NCBI GenBank assembly: GCA_013373105.1
Contig: JABXIJ010000002.1
Span: forward strand, 28,167 to 92,166
DNA: 64,000 nucleotides
DNA from: Flavobacteriaceae bacterium
GTDB lineage: Bacteria > Bacteroidota > Bacteroidia > Flavobacteriales > Flavobacteriaceae
Reading direction: 5' to 3'
Below the pieces are notes generated by a model that ran no database searches, was not told where the DNA came from, and saw nothing but the letters and a program-made list of their open reading frames with translations. The position numbers were made by a program, and so were the translations under genes. Of this stretch, positions 1 through 10,777 are shown one piece after another (position 1 is the stretch's first letter; each line of letters begins with the position of its first letter).

Positions 1-1
1 A

Positions 2-724
2 ATAGGTAAAGAAGGTTCTTTAAATACCGAAATTTTATTAGAGTTAAATCCTGATTTGATTGTTGGTTATAGTGTTTCTTCTGCTGATAACTCGTTAACT
101 ACACTTAAAAATTCTGGAATTCCTGTAATTTATAATTCAGATTGGTTAGAAGAAACTCCCTTAGGAAGAGCTGAATGGATTAAATTTTTTGGAGTTTTCT
201 TTGATAAAGAAAAAGAAGCTGATAGCATTTTTAAAAGTATTGAAAAAAGCTACCTTGATGCTAAGATTGTAGCTAAAAGCACTAAAAAATATTCAACAGT
301 TTTATCTGGTGCTATTATGAATAAAGGCATTTGGAATTTGCCTGCTGGAGAAAGTTTTGTGGCTCAGTTTTTAAAAGATGCAAATGTTAATTATTTATGG
401 GAAAACACCGAAGGTAAAGGAAGCCTATCTTTGAGTTTTGAGAGTGTTTTTAATAAAGGAATAAACGCAGATTTCTGGATTGCTCCTGGTTACTTTACCT
501 CAAAAGAACAAATGTTAGATTCTAACAAACTATATAAAGATTTTAAAGCTTTTAAAGATAATACTATTTATTCGCCAAGTTTAAAAACTGGTAAAACTGG
601 TGGTGTTCTGTATTATGAATTGGCACCAACAAGACCAGATTTAGTTTTAAAAGACATCATTAAAATTACCAAACCAAACTTGTTGCCAAATTACAATTTA
701 ACTTTCTTTGAGCAAATGAATTAA
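2..724 (+). CDS. ABC transporter substrate-binding protein (BtuF/FepB-like), 5' truncated by window edge
   Basis: Frame is open to the window edge (IGKEGSLNTEILLELNPDLIVGYS...); periplasmic binding protein pattern 'LNPDLIVG'. The track start at 56 is internal. Confidence 0.75.
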   Translation: MGKEGSLNTEILLELNPDLIVGYSVSSADNSLTTLKNSGIPVIYNSDWLEETPLGRAEWIKFFGVFFDKEKEADSIFKSIEKSYLDAKIVAKSTKKYSTVLSGAIMNKGIWNLPAGESFVAQFLKDANVNYLWENTEGKGSLSLSFESVFNKGINADFWIAPGYFTSKEQMLDSNKLYKDFKAFKDNTIYSPSLKTGKTGGVLYYELAPTRPDLVLKDIIKITKPNLLPNYNLTFFEQMN

Positions 725-1414
725 TTATTGGTTTATAAACTCAAAAGCAGCAATAGCATGAATTTCAGTAGTATTAAAAATAGGTACATTAACATCTTTT
801 TGATGAATTAATAATGGTATTTCAGTACAACCCAAAATAACACCTTCTGCCCCATTTTCAACCAAATTATCAATAATTTCTAAAAAAGTGGCTTTTGATT
901 TTTCAGTAAAAATACCTTTTGCTAATTCTCCATAAATAATTTCATGTACAACTTCTCTTTCTTTTCTATTTGGTACAATAGTTTGAATATTATTATCTAA
1001 CAAAATAGATTTATAAAAATCTTTTTCCATAGTGTATTTAGTACCTAGCAAACCAACCTTAGAAATTCTTTTTTTTGAAATTGCATTTGATGTTGCATCA
1101 GCAATATGAATAATTGGAATATTAACTTTTTCTTGGGCATAATCATAACAAAGATGCATGGTGTTTGCACCAATTAATATACAAGATGCACCTGCTTTTT
1201 CTAGAGCAATTGCTGCATCTGCTATACAATTATTTAAAATATCCCATTCTTCTTTTTGTTGATGATATGAAATCATACCAAAATCGACTGAATTAACAAG
1301 TACTTTAGCTGTGTGTTGGTCGCCTAATTTATTGGCAGCTAAAGCATTTAAAATTCGATAATATAAAATTGTAGACTCTGGTGTTATACCTCCTATAATG
1401 CCAACTTTACTCAT
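725..1414 (-). CDS. Aspartate/glutamate racemase family protein
   Basis: MSKVGIIGGITPESTILYYR; 'ANTMH' and 'GCTEIPLL' racemase motifs. Confidence 0.85.
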   Translation of the reverse strand: MSKVGIIGGITPESTILYYRILNALAANKLGDQHTAKVLVNSVDFGMISYHQQKEEWDILNNCIADAAIALEKAGASCILIGANTMHLCYDYAQEKVNIPIIHIADATSNAISKKRISKVGLLGTKYTMEKDFYKSILLDNNIQTIVPNRKEREVVHEIIYGELAKGIFTEKSKATFLEIIDNLVENGAEGVILGCTEIPLLIHQKDVNVPIFNTTEIHAIAAFEFINQ

Positions 1415-1742
1415 TTTTTTGAAGTTTTTCTATTGCATTTGCTCTTATGTACATAAATAGTGGAAATGCAAATGCTAAGGTAATCAAAAAAGTTACAGGA
1501 ATAAATAACCACCAATACTTAATTTTTAAGCGTATTGATTCTGGGGTTAAAAAAACAAAAAAGGTTAAACAAACAACAGTTAAATCTGCACCAAAAGATT
1601 TACCAGCAAAGTTATTTTGTGCATCTTGAAAAAAACTTACAAGAGTAGCGTTTTCCACGGAATTAAAATATTGAATATTATAATACCAAGTGTAACATAG
1701 TCCTAAAACAGCCAAAAACAGATAAATATGTTTTAGTTTCAT
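1407..1742 (-). CDS. Small membrane protein, DUF2834-like
   Basis: 111 aa with three hydrophobic segments; overlaps the racemase start by 8 bp. Confidence 0.6.
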   Translation of the reverse strand: MKLKHIYLFLAVLGLCYTWYYNIQYFNSVENATLVSFFQDAQNNFAGKSFGADLTVVCLTFFVFLTPESIRLKIKYWWLFIPVTFLITLAFAFPLFMYIRANAIEKLQKNE

Positions 1743-1745
1743 ACG

Positions 1746-4469
1746 TTAAAATAAAGATGTTTGACTATCATCTGAACTATCTTTCTTTTTTTTAATTGCT
1801 TTTTTTAATGAAGCTGCTTGTTTTTCTTTTTTATCGGTTAAAGAATTTGTTGATGAGTTTTTAATTGTTGGTGTAGCAATTATATCTAGAGGAAGTTTAT
1901 CCTCAACAACTTCTTCATCTACAACTTCAACATCTTCTACCTTTTCTTCTTCTGGTTCTGAATAAGGTAGTGGATCTAATAAACTAACTTGCTTTATTTT
2001 TTCTGTAGTTAATTGATTACCAAGCGCTTTAATTCCTTTTACAGCTATAAAGTCTTCTAAATCTACTGTTAAATTATCTAAACTACGCTTAGAAAAAGTT
2101 ACCTCTGCAACTGGTCTATAATCTGTAGCTACAATTTCTAACTGACTTTTTGGATGTTCAGAAATGAATATCTCTTCTTTATCTGGACTTTCAATTACAA
2201 ACCTTTTAACAAAATAACGTTCTTTTTCACCATCATAATAAATGGCTGAAATAGGTTTATTTGGAATCCATTTTTCTAAAACTATCATGTCATCTTCAAA
2301 ATGCATTGCTAAGTCTGGTTTTACAGCTTTAGCTTTTCCACTTTGTGTTATAATTAAAAGCTTGTCTTCTGCTTTAAATTGACCCAATAATTCACCTCTT
2401 TCATCTACATTTAAACGTTGAACAGCATCATCAAACCAAATTTTTCGAGGTTTTAAGGTAGATACTCCTGCTTCTTTAAATTCAACTTTTTTAATAGCGT
2501 ATTTTGTAATTGTATTTCCACGAACACTTCTACCTTTTATTGCTAAATCAGCAAAATCAATATCCCATTTTAATTTCTTGATTGTACCAATAGCTCTTAA
2601 GTTGATGGTTACTACTTCAGCTTCTCCATTTGGATTAGCAGAAAAATAATGGACTAGAGATCCTTTTTTACCATTGGCTAAATCGTATTCTTTATCTCTT
2701 GTAATAGAAGTTACATTAAAACGCTTCATGTAACTTGGTCCTGTTTTTCCATCTCTATACATCATATTGTATACAGTACGTTTGTCTTTTTTCTTAAAGA
2801 CTGCTACATGAATTATATCTTTACCAACAAAAGTTTTAGAGTCTACTTTTGTAACCATCATTTTACCATCTCTTCTAAAGATTATAATATCATCTATATC
2901 AGAACAATCTGTTACAAATTCATCTTTACGTAAAGAAGTACCAATAAAACCTTCTGCTCTGTTAACGTAAAGTTTGGCATTATTCATTGCTACTTTAGTC
3001 GCCACAATGTCGTCGAAAATTCTAATTTCAGTTTTGCGCTCTTTATCATTGCCAAACTTATCTTTTAAATTTTTGAAATAGTCTATTGCAAAATCTATAA
3101 GGTTGGCAAGACTGTGTTTAACTCCAGCAATTTTATCTTCTAAACTCTCAATAAATTGTTTAGCTTTATCAATATCGAACTTAGAAATCTTTTTAATTCT
3201 TATTTCAGTTAAGCGAATAATATCTTCTTGAATTACTGCTCTTTTTAAATGTTTTATATGAGGTTTTAAGCCTTTATCTATAGCATCAATTACACCCTCC
3301 CAAGTTTCTTCTTCTTCAATTTCTCTATAGATTCTATTTTCTATAAAAATTCGTTCTAAAGAAGCAAAATGCCATTGTTCTTCTAATTCATTGAGTTGTA
3401 TTTCTAATTCTCTTTTAAGAAGATGAACTGTATTGTCTGTAGATATTTTAAGCATTTGTGAAACACCAATAAACAAAGGAGTATTATCTTCTATAATACA
3501 ACATAGAGGAGAAATTGAAGTTTCGCAACTAGTAAAAGCATAAAGTGCATCTATGGTTTTATCTGGTGAAACACTTGGTGGCAGATGAATTAAAATTTCA
3601 ACTTCAGCAGCAGTATTATCTTCTATCCTTTTAATTTTTATCTTACCCTTATCATTTGCTTTTAAAATGCTATCGATTAAAGTTGATGTTGTAGTACCAA
3701 AAGGAATTTCTGTAATAACTAAAGTTTTCTTATCAAGTTGCGATATTTTAGCTCTAACACGTACTTTACCACCTCGTTTTCCATCATTATAGTTAGAAAA
3801 ATCTGCAATACCACCTGTTAGAAAATCTGGTAAAATTTTAAAGCTTCTACCTTTTAGATATTTAATAGAAGCGTCTATTAACTCTATAAAATTGTGTGGT
3901 AAAATTTTTGTTGATAATCCAACAGCAATACCCTCTGCACCTTGAGCTAATAATAACGGAAATTTAACAGGTAAATGTACAGGTTCTTTTTTCCTACCAT
4001 CGTAAGAAGCTTGCCATTTTGTTGTTTTAGGATTAAAAACAACTTCTAAAGCAAATTTAGACAAACGAGCTTCTATATATCTTGATGCTGCAGCTCTATC
4101 ACCAGTAAGAATATTACCCCAGTTTCCTTGCATATCAATCAGTAATTCTTTCTGACCAATTTGCACCATTGCATCTGCTATACTTGCATCTCCATGAGGA
4201 TGATATTGCATAGTATGCCCAACGATGTTTGCAACTTTATTGTAGCGCCCATCATCTAAATCTTTCATAGAGTGTAAGATTCTACGTTGAACTGGTTTTA
4301 AACCATCATCAACTGCAGGTACAGCTCTTTCTAAAATTACATAAGAGGCATAATCTAAAAACCATTCTTTGTACATTCCTGTAACTTTAGTTATGGTTTC
4401 TTGATTTTCTTCTGTAAGGTTTATTCCCTCTTCTTGATTTTCTTCGTTTTCGTTTATTTCTTCACTCAT
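1746..4469 (-). CDS. parC: DNA topoisomerase IV / gyrase subunit A
   Basis: GyrA/ParC core DGLKPVQRRILHSM...YHPHGDASIADAMV...RAAASRYIEARL; likely start is Met7 of the track ORF (4469), just downstream of parE. Confidence 0.9.
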   Translation of the reverse strand: MSEEINENEENQEEGINLTEENQETITKVTGMYKEWFLDYASYVILERAVPAVDDGLKPVQRRILHSMKDLDDGRYNKVANIVGHTMQYHPHGDASIADAMVQIGQKELLIDMQGNWGNILTGDRAAASRYIEARLSKFALEVVFNPKTTKWQASYDGRKKEPVHLPVKFPLLLAQGAEGIAVGLSTKILPHNFIELIDASIKYLKGRSFKILPDFLTGGIADFSNYNDGKRGGKVRVRAKISQLDKKTLVITEIPFGTTTSTLIDSILKANDKGKIKIKRIEDNTAAEVEILIHLPPSVSPDKTIDALYAFTSCETSISPLCCIIEDNTPLFIGVSQMLKISTDNTVHLLKRELEIQLNELEEQWHFASLERIFIENRIYREIEEEETWEGVIDAIDKGLKPHIKHLKRAVIQEDIIRLTEIRIKKISKFDIDKAKQFIESLEDKIAGVKHSLANLIDFAIDYFKNLKDKFGNDKERKTEIRIFDDIVATKVAMNNAKLYVNRAEGFIGTSLRKDEFVTDCSDIDDIIIFRRDGKMMVTKVDSKTFVGKDIIHVAVFKKKDKRTVYNMMYRDGKTGPSYMKRFNVTSITRDKEYDLANGKKGSLVHYFSANPNGEAEVVTINLRAIGTIKKLKWDIDFADLAIKGRSVRGNTITKYAIKKVEFKEAGVSTLKPRKIWFDDAVQRLNVDERGELLGQFKAEDKLLIITQSGKAKAVKPDLAMHFEDDMIVLEKWIPNKPISAIYYDGEKERYFVKRFVIESPDKEEIFISEHPKSQLEIVATDYRPVAEVTFSKRSLDNLTVDLEDFIAVKGIKALGNQLTTEKIKQVSLLDPLPYSEPEEEKVEDVEVVDEEVVEDKLPLDIIATPTIKNSSTNSLTDKKEKQAASLKKAIKKKKDSSDDSQTSLF

Positions 4470-4470
4470 A

Positions 4471-6330
4471 TTAAACTTCCTCTTCAACGATATCTAATTC
4501 TACTTTTAAATTATTGATGATAAATTTTTGTCTATCTGGTGTGTTTTTGCCCATATAAAATTTAAGCATTTCGTCAATAGATTTATCTTTATCTAACATT
4601 ACTGGATCTAAACGAATATTATCACCAATAAAATGGATGAATTCATTTGGAGATATTTCACCTAAACCTTTAAATCTAGTAATCTCTGGCTTTGCTCTAA
4701 GTTTTTCAATTGCCTCTTTTTTTTCTTCTTCTGAGTAACAATATATCGTCTCTCTTTTATCACGAACTCTAAACAAAGGTGTTTCTAGAATGTAAAGATG
4801 ACCTTCTTTAATTAACTCTGGAAAAAACTGTAAGAAAAACGTGATTAATAACAAACGAATATGCATACCATCAACATCTGCATCTGTTGCAATTACAATG
4901 TTGTTGTAACGCAAATCTTCTAAACCATCTTCTATATTTAAAGCAGCTTGAAGTAAGTTAAACTCCTCATTTTCATATACAATTTTTTTACTTAAGCCAT
5001 AAGAATTTAAAGGTTTTCCTTTTAAACTAAAAACTGCTTGGGTATTTACATTTCTAGATTTTGTAATTGAACCAGAAGCAGAATCGCCCTCTGTAATAAA
5101 TAAAGTTGTATCTAGGTAGTTTTCTTTTTTAGTATCTCCTAAATGTATTCTACAATCGCGAAGTTTTTTGTTATGTAAGCTAGCTTTTTTAGCTCTGTCT
5201 CTAGCTAATTTTCGAATACCTGATAGCTCTTTACGCTCTTTTTCAGCTTGTAATATTTTCTTTTGTAATTTTTCTGCTACTACAGTGTTTTTATGAAGAT
5301 AATTGTCGAGTTTTCGTTTTATAAAATCATTGATGTATGTTCTTACTGTTGGAAGATCACCTCCCATTTCAGTTGAGCCTAACTTTGTTTTTGTTTGACT
5401 TTCAAATACAGGCTCCATAACCTTAATGGCTACAGCTGCAATAACAGATTTACGAACATCTGAAGACTCAAAGTTTTTACCATAAAACTCACGAATTGTT
5501 TTTACAATAGCTTCTCTAAATGCTGATTGATGTGTTCCACCTTGAGTAGTATGTTGCCCATTTACAAAAGAATAATATTCTTCTGAATACTGAGTTTTAC
5601 TGTGAGTGATAGCAACTTCAATATCTTCACCCTTTAAATGAATAATTGGGTAAAGCATATCATCTGTATTGTTGTTATCTTCTAATAAATCTTTTAAGCC
5701 ATTTTCAGAAATGAATTTTTCACCGTTAAATAATATGGTTAAACCTGGATTTAAATACACATAATTCTTAAGCATTTTAGCAACATACTCATGCCTAAAC
5801 TTGTAGTTTTTAAAAATAGATTCATCTGGTATAAAAGAAACTTTAGTACCTTTTCTTCTTGAAGTTTCTTCTAAAAATTCTTCATTTTCTAGATTTCCTT
5901 TTTCAAACTCAGCAGAAGCAGATTTACCATCTCTGGTACTTTCTACTCTAAAATATGTAGATAATGCATTAACAGCTTTAGTACCAACACCATTTAAACC
6001 TACAGATTTTTTAAAAGCTTTTGAGTCGTATTTACCCCCAGTATTCATTTTAGAAACTACATCTACAACTTTTCCTAAAGGAATTCCTCTACCATAATCT
6101 CTAACAGTTACCTTGCTGCCTTGAATAGAAATTTCTATGGTTTTACCTGCTCCCATTACAAACTCATCTATTGAGTTATCTAACACCTCTTTTAGAAGAA
6201 TATAAATTCCATCGTCTGCAGAAGAACCATCTCCTAACTTTCCAATATACATTCCTGGACGCATTCTAATGTGCTCTTTCCAGTCTAACGATTTAATATT
6301 ATCTTCTGTATATTTTGTTTCTTGACTCAT
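4471..6330 (-). CDS. parE: DNA topoisomerase IV / gyrase subunit B
   Basis: GHKL ATPase and TOPRIM motifs ([29 protein letters not shown]). Confidence 0.92.
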   Translation of the reverse strand: MSQETKYTEDNIKSLDWKEHIRMRPGMYIGKLGDGSSADDGIYILLKEVLDNSIDEFVMGAGKTIEISIQGSKVTVRDYGRGIPLGKVVDVVSKMNTGGKYDSKAFKKSVGLNGVGTKAVNALSTYFRVESTRDGKSASAEFEKGNLENEEFLEETSRRKGTKVSFIPDESIFKNYKFRHEYVAKMLKNYVYLNPGLTILFNGEKFISENGLKDLLEDNNNTDDMLYPIIHLKGEDIEVAITHSKTQYSEEYYSFVNGQHTTQGGTHQSAFREAIVKTIREFYGKNFESSDVRKSVIAAVAIKVMEPVFESQTKTKLGSTEMGGDLPTVRTYINDFIKRKLDNYLHKNTVVAEKLQKKILQAEKERKELSGIRKLARDRAKKASLHNKKLRDCRIHLGDTKKENYLDTTLFITEGDSASGSITKSRNVNTQAVFSLKGKPLNSYGLSKKIVYENEEFNLLQAALNIEDGLEDLRYNNIVIATDADVDGMHIRLLLITFFLQFFPELIKEGHLYILETPLFRVRDKRETIYCYSEEEKKEAIEKLRAKPEITRFKGLGEISPNEFIHFIGDNIRLDPVMLDKDKSIDEMLKFYMGKNTPDRQKFIINNLKVELDIVEEEV

Positions 6331-6550
6331 GTAAACGCATACTATTATTAGGTTTGACGTACATGCAATATACCATTAACAAGAGAAAAAATAAATGGTA
6401 TTTTTAATTAGTTATTAACAGATTTTCAACGAGTTTGTTAGTGATTAAATTTTTAAAAATCACAAAAAATAACAATGTGTTGTATTTTTAAACAAATTAT
6501 ACTCAAGTAAGTATTTTATCTAATTTTGAAGCGTATAAATTGATTACGTT

Positions 6551-7780
6551 TTGAAAAGAGAACAACTTTTAGAATTAGCAAATAAATATGGAAGCCCTTT
6601 GTATGTGTATGATACAGACAAAATAGCTTCACAATACAACAGACTTACAAACGCTTTTAGCGGAGTAAAAAACCTTAAACTTAACTATGCTGTTAAGGCT
6701 TTATCAAACATTAATATCCTTAAGTTTTTTAAAAATTTAGGAGCAGGTTTAGATACAGTGTCTATTCAAGAAGTTGAGCTAGGTTTAACCACAGGTATAG
6801 ACCCAAGAAATATAATTTATACACCAAATGGTGTTTCTCTAAAAGAAATAGAAGATGCTGTTGAATTAGGTGTACAAATTAATATTGACAACCTATCGAT
6901 CTTAGAACAATTTGGACAAAAACATCCTGAAGTTCCAGTTTGTGTTAGAATCAATCCACATATTATGGCAGGTGGTAATTCTAAAATTTCTGTTGGTCAT
7001 ATAGACTCAAAATTTGGAATTTCAATTCATCAAGTACCACACATTAAACGTGTTGTTGAAAATACAGGTATGAATATAAATGGAATTCATATGCATACAG
7101 GATCAGATATTTTAGATATCGATACTTTTTTACGTGCAACAGAAATTCTGTTTGATGTTGCTAAACAATTCGAAAATATAGAGTTTATAGATTTTGGAAG
7201 TGGTTTTAAAGTTCCTTATAAAGAAGGAGATATTTCTACTGATATAGAACAATTAGGAATTCAACTTTCTGAAAGATTCAATGAATTTTGTAAAGAAATT
7301 GGTAAAGAAATTACCTTAATGTTCGAACCTGGTAAATTTTTGGTATCAGAAGCTGGTGTATTTTTAGCTAAAGTAAATGTGGTAAAACAAACAACTTCAA
7401 CAGTTTTTGCGCATGTAGATTCTGGCTTTAATCACTTAGTTAGACCCATGATGTATAACTCCTACCATCATATAACTAATATTTCTAATCCAGATGGAAA
7501 AGATCGTTATTATTCTGTTGTAGGCTACATTTGTGAAACAGATACTTTTGGCTCAAACAGAAGAATATCAGAAATTTCCGAAGAAGACATTTTATGCTTC
7601 CACAATGCAGGTGCTTACTGTTTTTCTATGGCATCTAACTATAACTCTAGATATTTACCAGCAGAGGTTATGTTGGTTGATGGACAAGATTATTTAATTC
7701 GTAAAAGACAAACTTTAAAAGATATTTTAAACAATCAAGAAGTAGTTTCATTACCTAAAAAAGAAGAGGTAACTGCATAA
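6551..7780 (+). CDS. lysA: Diaminopimelate decarboxylase
   Basis: PLP decarboxylase fold III: YGSPLYVYDTDKI, YAVKALSN, HMHTGSDI, CETDTFG; TTG start. Confidence 0.92.
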   Translation: MKREQLLELANKYGSPLYVYDTDKIASQYNRLTNAFSGVKNLKLNYAVKALSNINILKFFKNLGAGLDTVSIQEVELGLTTGIDPRNIIYTPNGVSLKEIEDAVELGVQINIDNLSILEQFGQKHPEVPVCVRINPHIMAGGNSKISVGHIDSKFGISIHQVPHIKRVVENTGMNINGIHMHTGSDILDIDTFLRATEILFDVAKQFENIEFIDFGSGFKVPYKEGDISTDIEQLGIQLSERFNEFCKEIGKEITLMFEPGKFLVSEAGVFLAKVNVVKQTTSTVFAHVDSGFNHLVRPMMYNSYHHITNISNPDGKDRYYSVVGYICETDTFGSNRRISEISEEDILCFHNAGAYCFSMASNYNSRYLPAEVMLVDGQDYLIRKRQTLKDILNNQEVVSLPKKEEVTA

Positions 7781-7799
7781 TAATATATTTTTTTAATGC

Positions 7800-7843
7800 A
7801 ACCACAAAATGCAAATATTTATATTTGTTTTTGTGGTTTTTTT
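7800..7843 (+). terminator. Intrinsic terminator of lysA
   Basis: Inverted repeat aaccacaaaa...ttttgtggtt with inner caaatat/atatttg, followed by a T-run. Confidence 0.75.
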
Positions 7844-7855
7844 ATTTGTAATCTT

Positions 7856-8374
7856 ATGAAAATTAGACATTCTACTTTACAAGATGTTTCAAGAATTCTA
7901 GAAATAATTAACGATGCTAAAGCATTATTAAAATCCATAGGTATAGACCAGTGGCAAAATGGATATCCAAATCAAGAACAAATTGAAAACGACATTCAAA
8001 ATGAAGAAAGTTATGTGGTTTTAAATGATGATGAAACTATTGTAGCTACCACAATGTTTACAACTCAAAAAGAACCAACTTATAAAAGCATAATCGATGG
8101 TAATTGGATAATTGATGAAGAAAAACCTTATGGAGTAATTCACAGACTAGCAATGAGTAAAAATTATAGAGGTCAAGGTGTTGCTAAGTTTGTGTTTGAT
8201 TATTTTCATGATTACTTAAAAGAAAAAAACATACAAAGCTTAAAGATTGATACCCATGAAGGCAACAAAACCATGCAAGCATTAATCAAAAAAATGGGAT
8301 ATGAATATTGTGGAATTATTTACACTTCTTATGGTGATAAACGTTTGGCTTTTGAGAGAGTTTTAAACCAATAA
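7856..8374 (+). CDS. GNAT family N-acetyltransferase
   Basis: GVIHRLAMSKNYRGQGVAKFVFDYF; start reassigned to internal ATG at 7856 because the upstream 20 codons are the lysA terminator. Confidence 0.88.
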   Translation: MKIRHSTLQDVSRILEIINDAKALLKSIGIDQWQNGYPNQEQIENDIQNEESYVVLNDDETIVATTMFTTQKEPTYKSIIDGNWIIDEEKPYGVIHRLAMSKNYRGQGVAKFVFDYFHDYLKEKNIQSLKIDTHEGNKTMQALIKKMGYEYCGIIYTSYGDKRLAFERVLNQ

Positions 8375-8418
8375 TTTCATTTATTTTATTACTTTCGACC
8401 TTCAAAATAAATCAAAAA

Positions 8419-10734
8419 TTGAAAGTCTGTATTGCCGAAAAACCAAGTGTTGCTAGAGAAATTGCAACTATTTTAGGCGCCAACACTAAACGTGATGGTT
8501 ATTATGAAGGTGATGGCTATGCAGTAACCTATACTTTTGGTCATTTATGTACTTTACTTGAACCAAAAGACTACAAACCACATTGGAAAAGTTGGGATTT
8601 AAATAATTTACCCATGCTTCCAGAACGTTTTGACACCAAAGTAAACACCAAAGATTCAGGAATTAAAAAACAGTTTAATATTATAAAGTCTTTATTTGAA
8701 AAAGCTGATGTAATAATAAACTGTGGTGATGCTGGGCAAGAAGGAGAACTTATTCAACGTTGGGTGATTAATCAATGCAATTATAAAGGGCCAGTAAAAC
8801 GCTTATGGATTTCTTCGCTTACAGAAGAAGCTATAAAAGAAGGTTTTGATAATTTAGTTTCTTCTGAAAAATACGACAACCTGTATTATGCAGGATACTC
8901 AAGAGCAATTGGAGATTGGTTGTTAGGTTTAAATGCTACTCGATTGTACACTTTAAAGTTTGGTGGTTATAAGCAAGTTTTATCTATTGGAAGAGTTCAA
9001 ACTCCTACTTTGGCTATGTTGGTAAATCGTCATAAAGAAATTCGAGACTTTAAACCACAGCCTTATTGGGAGTTACAAACAACTTATAGAGAAACTATAT
9101 TTAATTGTGAAGAAGGTCGTTTTTTAAAAAAAGAAGATGGTCAAGTATTTGCTGATAAAGTAGCTCAAGCTGATTTTGAAATAGTTTCTGTTACAAAAAA
9201 GAAAGGAAAAGAATACGCTCCTAAACTATTTGATTTAACCGGTTTACAGGTGTATTGTAATAATAAATTTGGGTTTTCTGCGGATGATACTTTAAAAATT
9301 GTACAGAAGTTGTATGAAATGAAAGTGGTTACTTACCCAAGAGTTGATACTACTTTTTTACCCAATGATTTGTATGCAAAAGTACCTGGAATATTAGCAA
9401 AATTAACAAATTACTCAGAACTCACTAATACCCTTTTAGGTAAAAAAATAAAGAAGACTAAACGTGTTTTCGATGATAAAAAAGTAACAGATCATCATGC
9501 TATAATTCCAACAGGAATTCAATCCAACTTACAATACAATCAGCAGCAAGTTTATGATATAATTACTAGACGATTTATTGCTGTTTTTTATCCAGATTCA
9601 GATGTTTCTAATACCGCAGTTATTGGTAAAGCAGATGAAGTAACTTTTAAAACTACAGGTAAAGAAATTTTAACTAAAGGATGGAGAATTGTTTTTGAAA
9701 CTGAAGAATCATCAATTAAAAAGAAACTAAAGGAGCAGCTAACTTTACCCTCATTTGTAAAAGGTGAAAAAGGAAAACACGAACCTTCATTTTTAGAAAA
9801 AGAAACTAAACCACCAAGAAATTATACAGAAGCAAGTTTGTTACGTGCAATGGAAACTGCAGGTAAACAAGTTGATGATGATGAAATGCGAGAGTTAATG
9901 AAAGAAAATGGTATTGGCAGACCATCAACGAGAGCTAGCATCATTGAAACTTTATTTAAGCGTAAATATATAGAGCGTCAAAAAAAACTAGTAATACCTA
10001 CACAAACTGGTATAGATTTAATAGAATTAATAGATAATGAATTATTAAAATCCGCTGAATTAACAGGACGTTGGGAAAAACGATTAAAAGAAATTGAGCG
10101 AGGTGAATTCAATGCTACCGTTTTTATCAATAATATGAAAAAAATGGTAGATGAATTAGTCTACGAAGTTCGCTCTTCAACCAATACAAAAAAGCTTTCG
10201 GCTTCAAACTTTAAAGAAGACAAAAAAACTTTTAAATCGGCTAACAATAAAAGCAAAACTGTAGTTGGTAAAAGTTGTCCAAAATGCAAACAGGGTAAAT
10301 TATTAAAAGGATCTTCTGCATTTGGTTGTTCTGAATATAAAGATGGATGTGGTTTTAAAATTCCTTTTAGGTTTTTAGATAAACAAATGACTGAAAACCA
10401 ATTACTAAGGTTAATAAAAAAAGGCTGTACTACTAATCTAAAAGGATTTAAAGTTGATGGAAAATCAATAGAAGGCTTAGTTAGATTTGATAATGATTTT
10501 AACCTAAAGTTTGAACCAAAAAAAGCTATAACTAATTCAAATTCAACAAAAGTTTCTGATAAAATATCCTGCCCAAAATGTTCCAAAGGAACTGTTATAA
10601 AAGGAAAAACAGCTTATGGTTGTTCTAATTATAAAAATGGCTGTGATTTTGTTTTTCCTTTTACAGAAATTAAAAAGCTTTCAAATGGTAGAACTTTGAC
10701 TAAAGAGTTGGTTTTAGAAATTATTTCGAAATAA
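8419..10734 (+). CDS. topB: DNA topoisomerase III with two C-terminal zinc-ribbon repeats
   Basis: KVCIAEKPSVAREIA, SIGRVQTPTLAMLV, GIGRPSTRASII; two CPKC...GC(S)xYKxGC modules; TTG start. Confidence 0.93.
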   Translation: MKVCIAEKPSVAREIATILGANTKRDGYYEGDGYAVTYTFGHLCTLLEPKDYKPHWKSWDLNNLPMLPERFDTKVNTKDSGIKKQFNIIKSLFEKADVIINCGDAGQEGELIQRWVINQCNYKGPVKRLWISSLTEEAIKEGFDNLVSSEKYDNLYYAGYSRAIGDWLLGLNATRLYTLKFGGYKQVLSIGRVQTPTLAMLVNRHKEIRDFKPQPYWELQTTYRETIFNCEEGRFLKKEDGQVFADKVAQADFEIVSVTKKKGKEYAPKLFDLTGLQVYCNNKFGFSADDTLKIVQKLYEMKVVTYPRVDTTFLPNDLYAKVPGILAKLTNYSELTNTLLGKKIKKTKRVFDDKKVTDHHAIIPTGIQSNLQYNQQQVYDIITRRFIAVFYPDSDVSNTAVIGKADEVTFKTTGKEILTKGWRIVFETEESSIKKKLKEQLTLPSFVKGEKGKHEPSFLEKETKPPRNYTEASLLRAMETAGKQVDDDEMRELMKENGIGRPSTRASIIETLFKRKYIERQKKLVIPTQTGIDLIELIDNELLKSAELTGRWEKRLKEIERGEFNATVFINNMKKMVDELVYEVRSSTNTKKLSASNFKEDKKTFKSANNKSKTVVGKSCPKCKQGKLLKGSSAFGCSEYKDGCGFKIPFRFLDKQMTENQLLRLIKKGCTTNLKGFKVDGKSIEGLVRFDNDFNLKFEPKKAITNSNSTKVSDKISCPKCSKGTVIKGKTAYGCSNYKNGCDFVFPFTEIKKLSNGRTLTKELVLEIISK

Positions 10735-10777
10735 AACAGTTAATTTTATACAATGTAAAAATCGATTAAAACTAATT

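Noticed and set aside
10161-10586. 141-aa minus ORF within topB
   Set aside because: Antisense to the zinc-ribbon region of topB; its GQ/CF patterns mirror the sense Cys/Lys codons.
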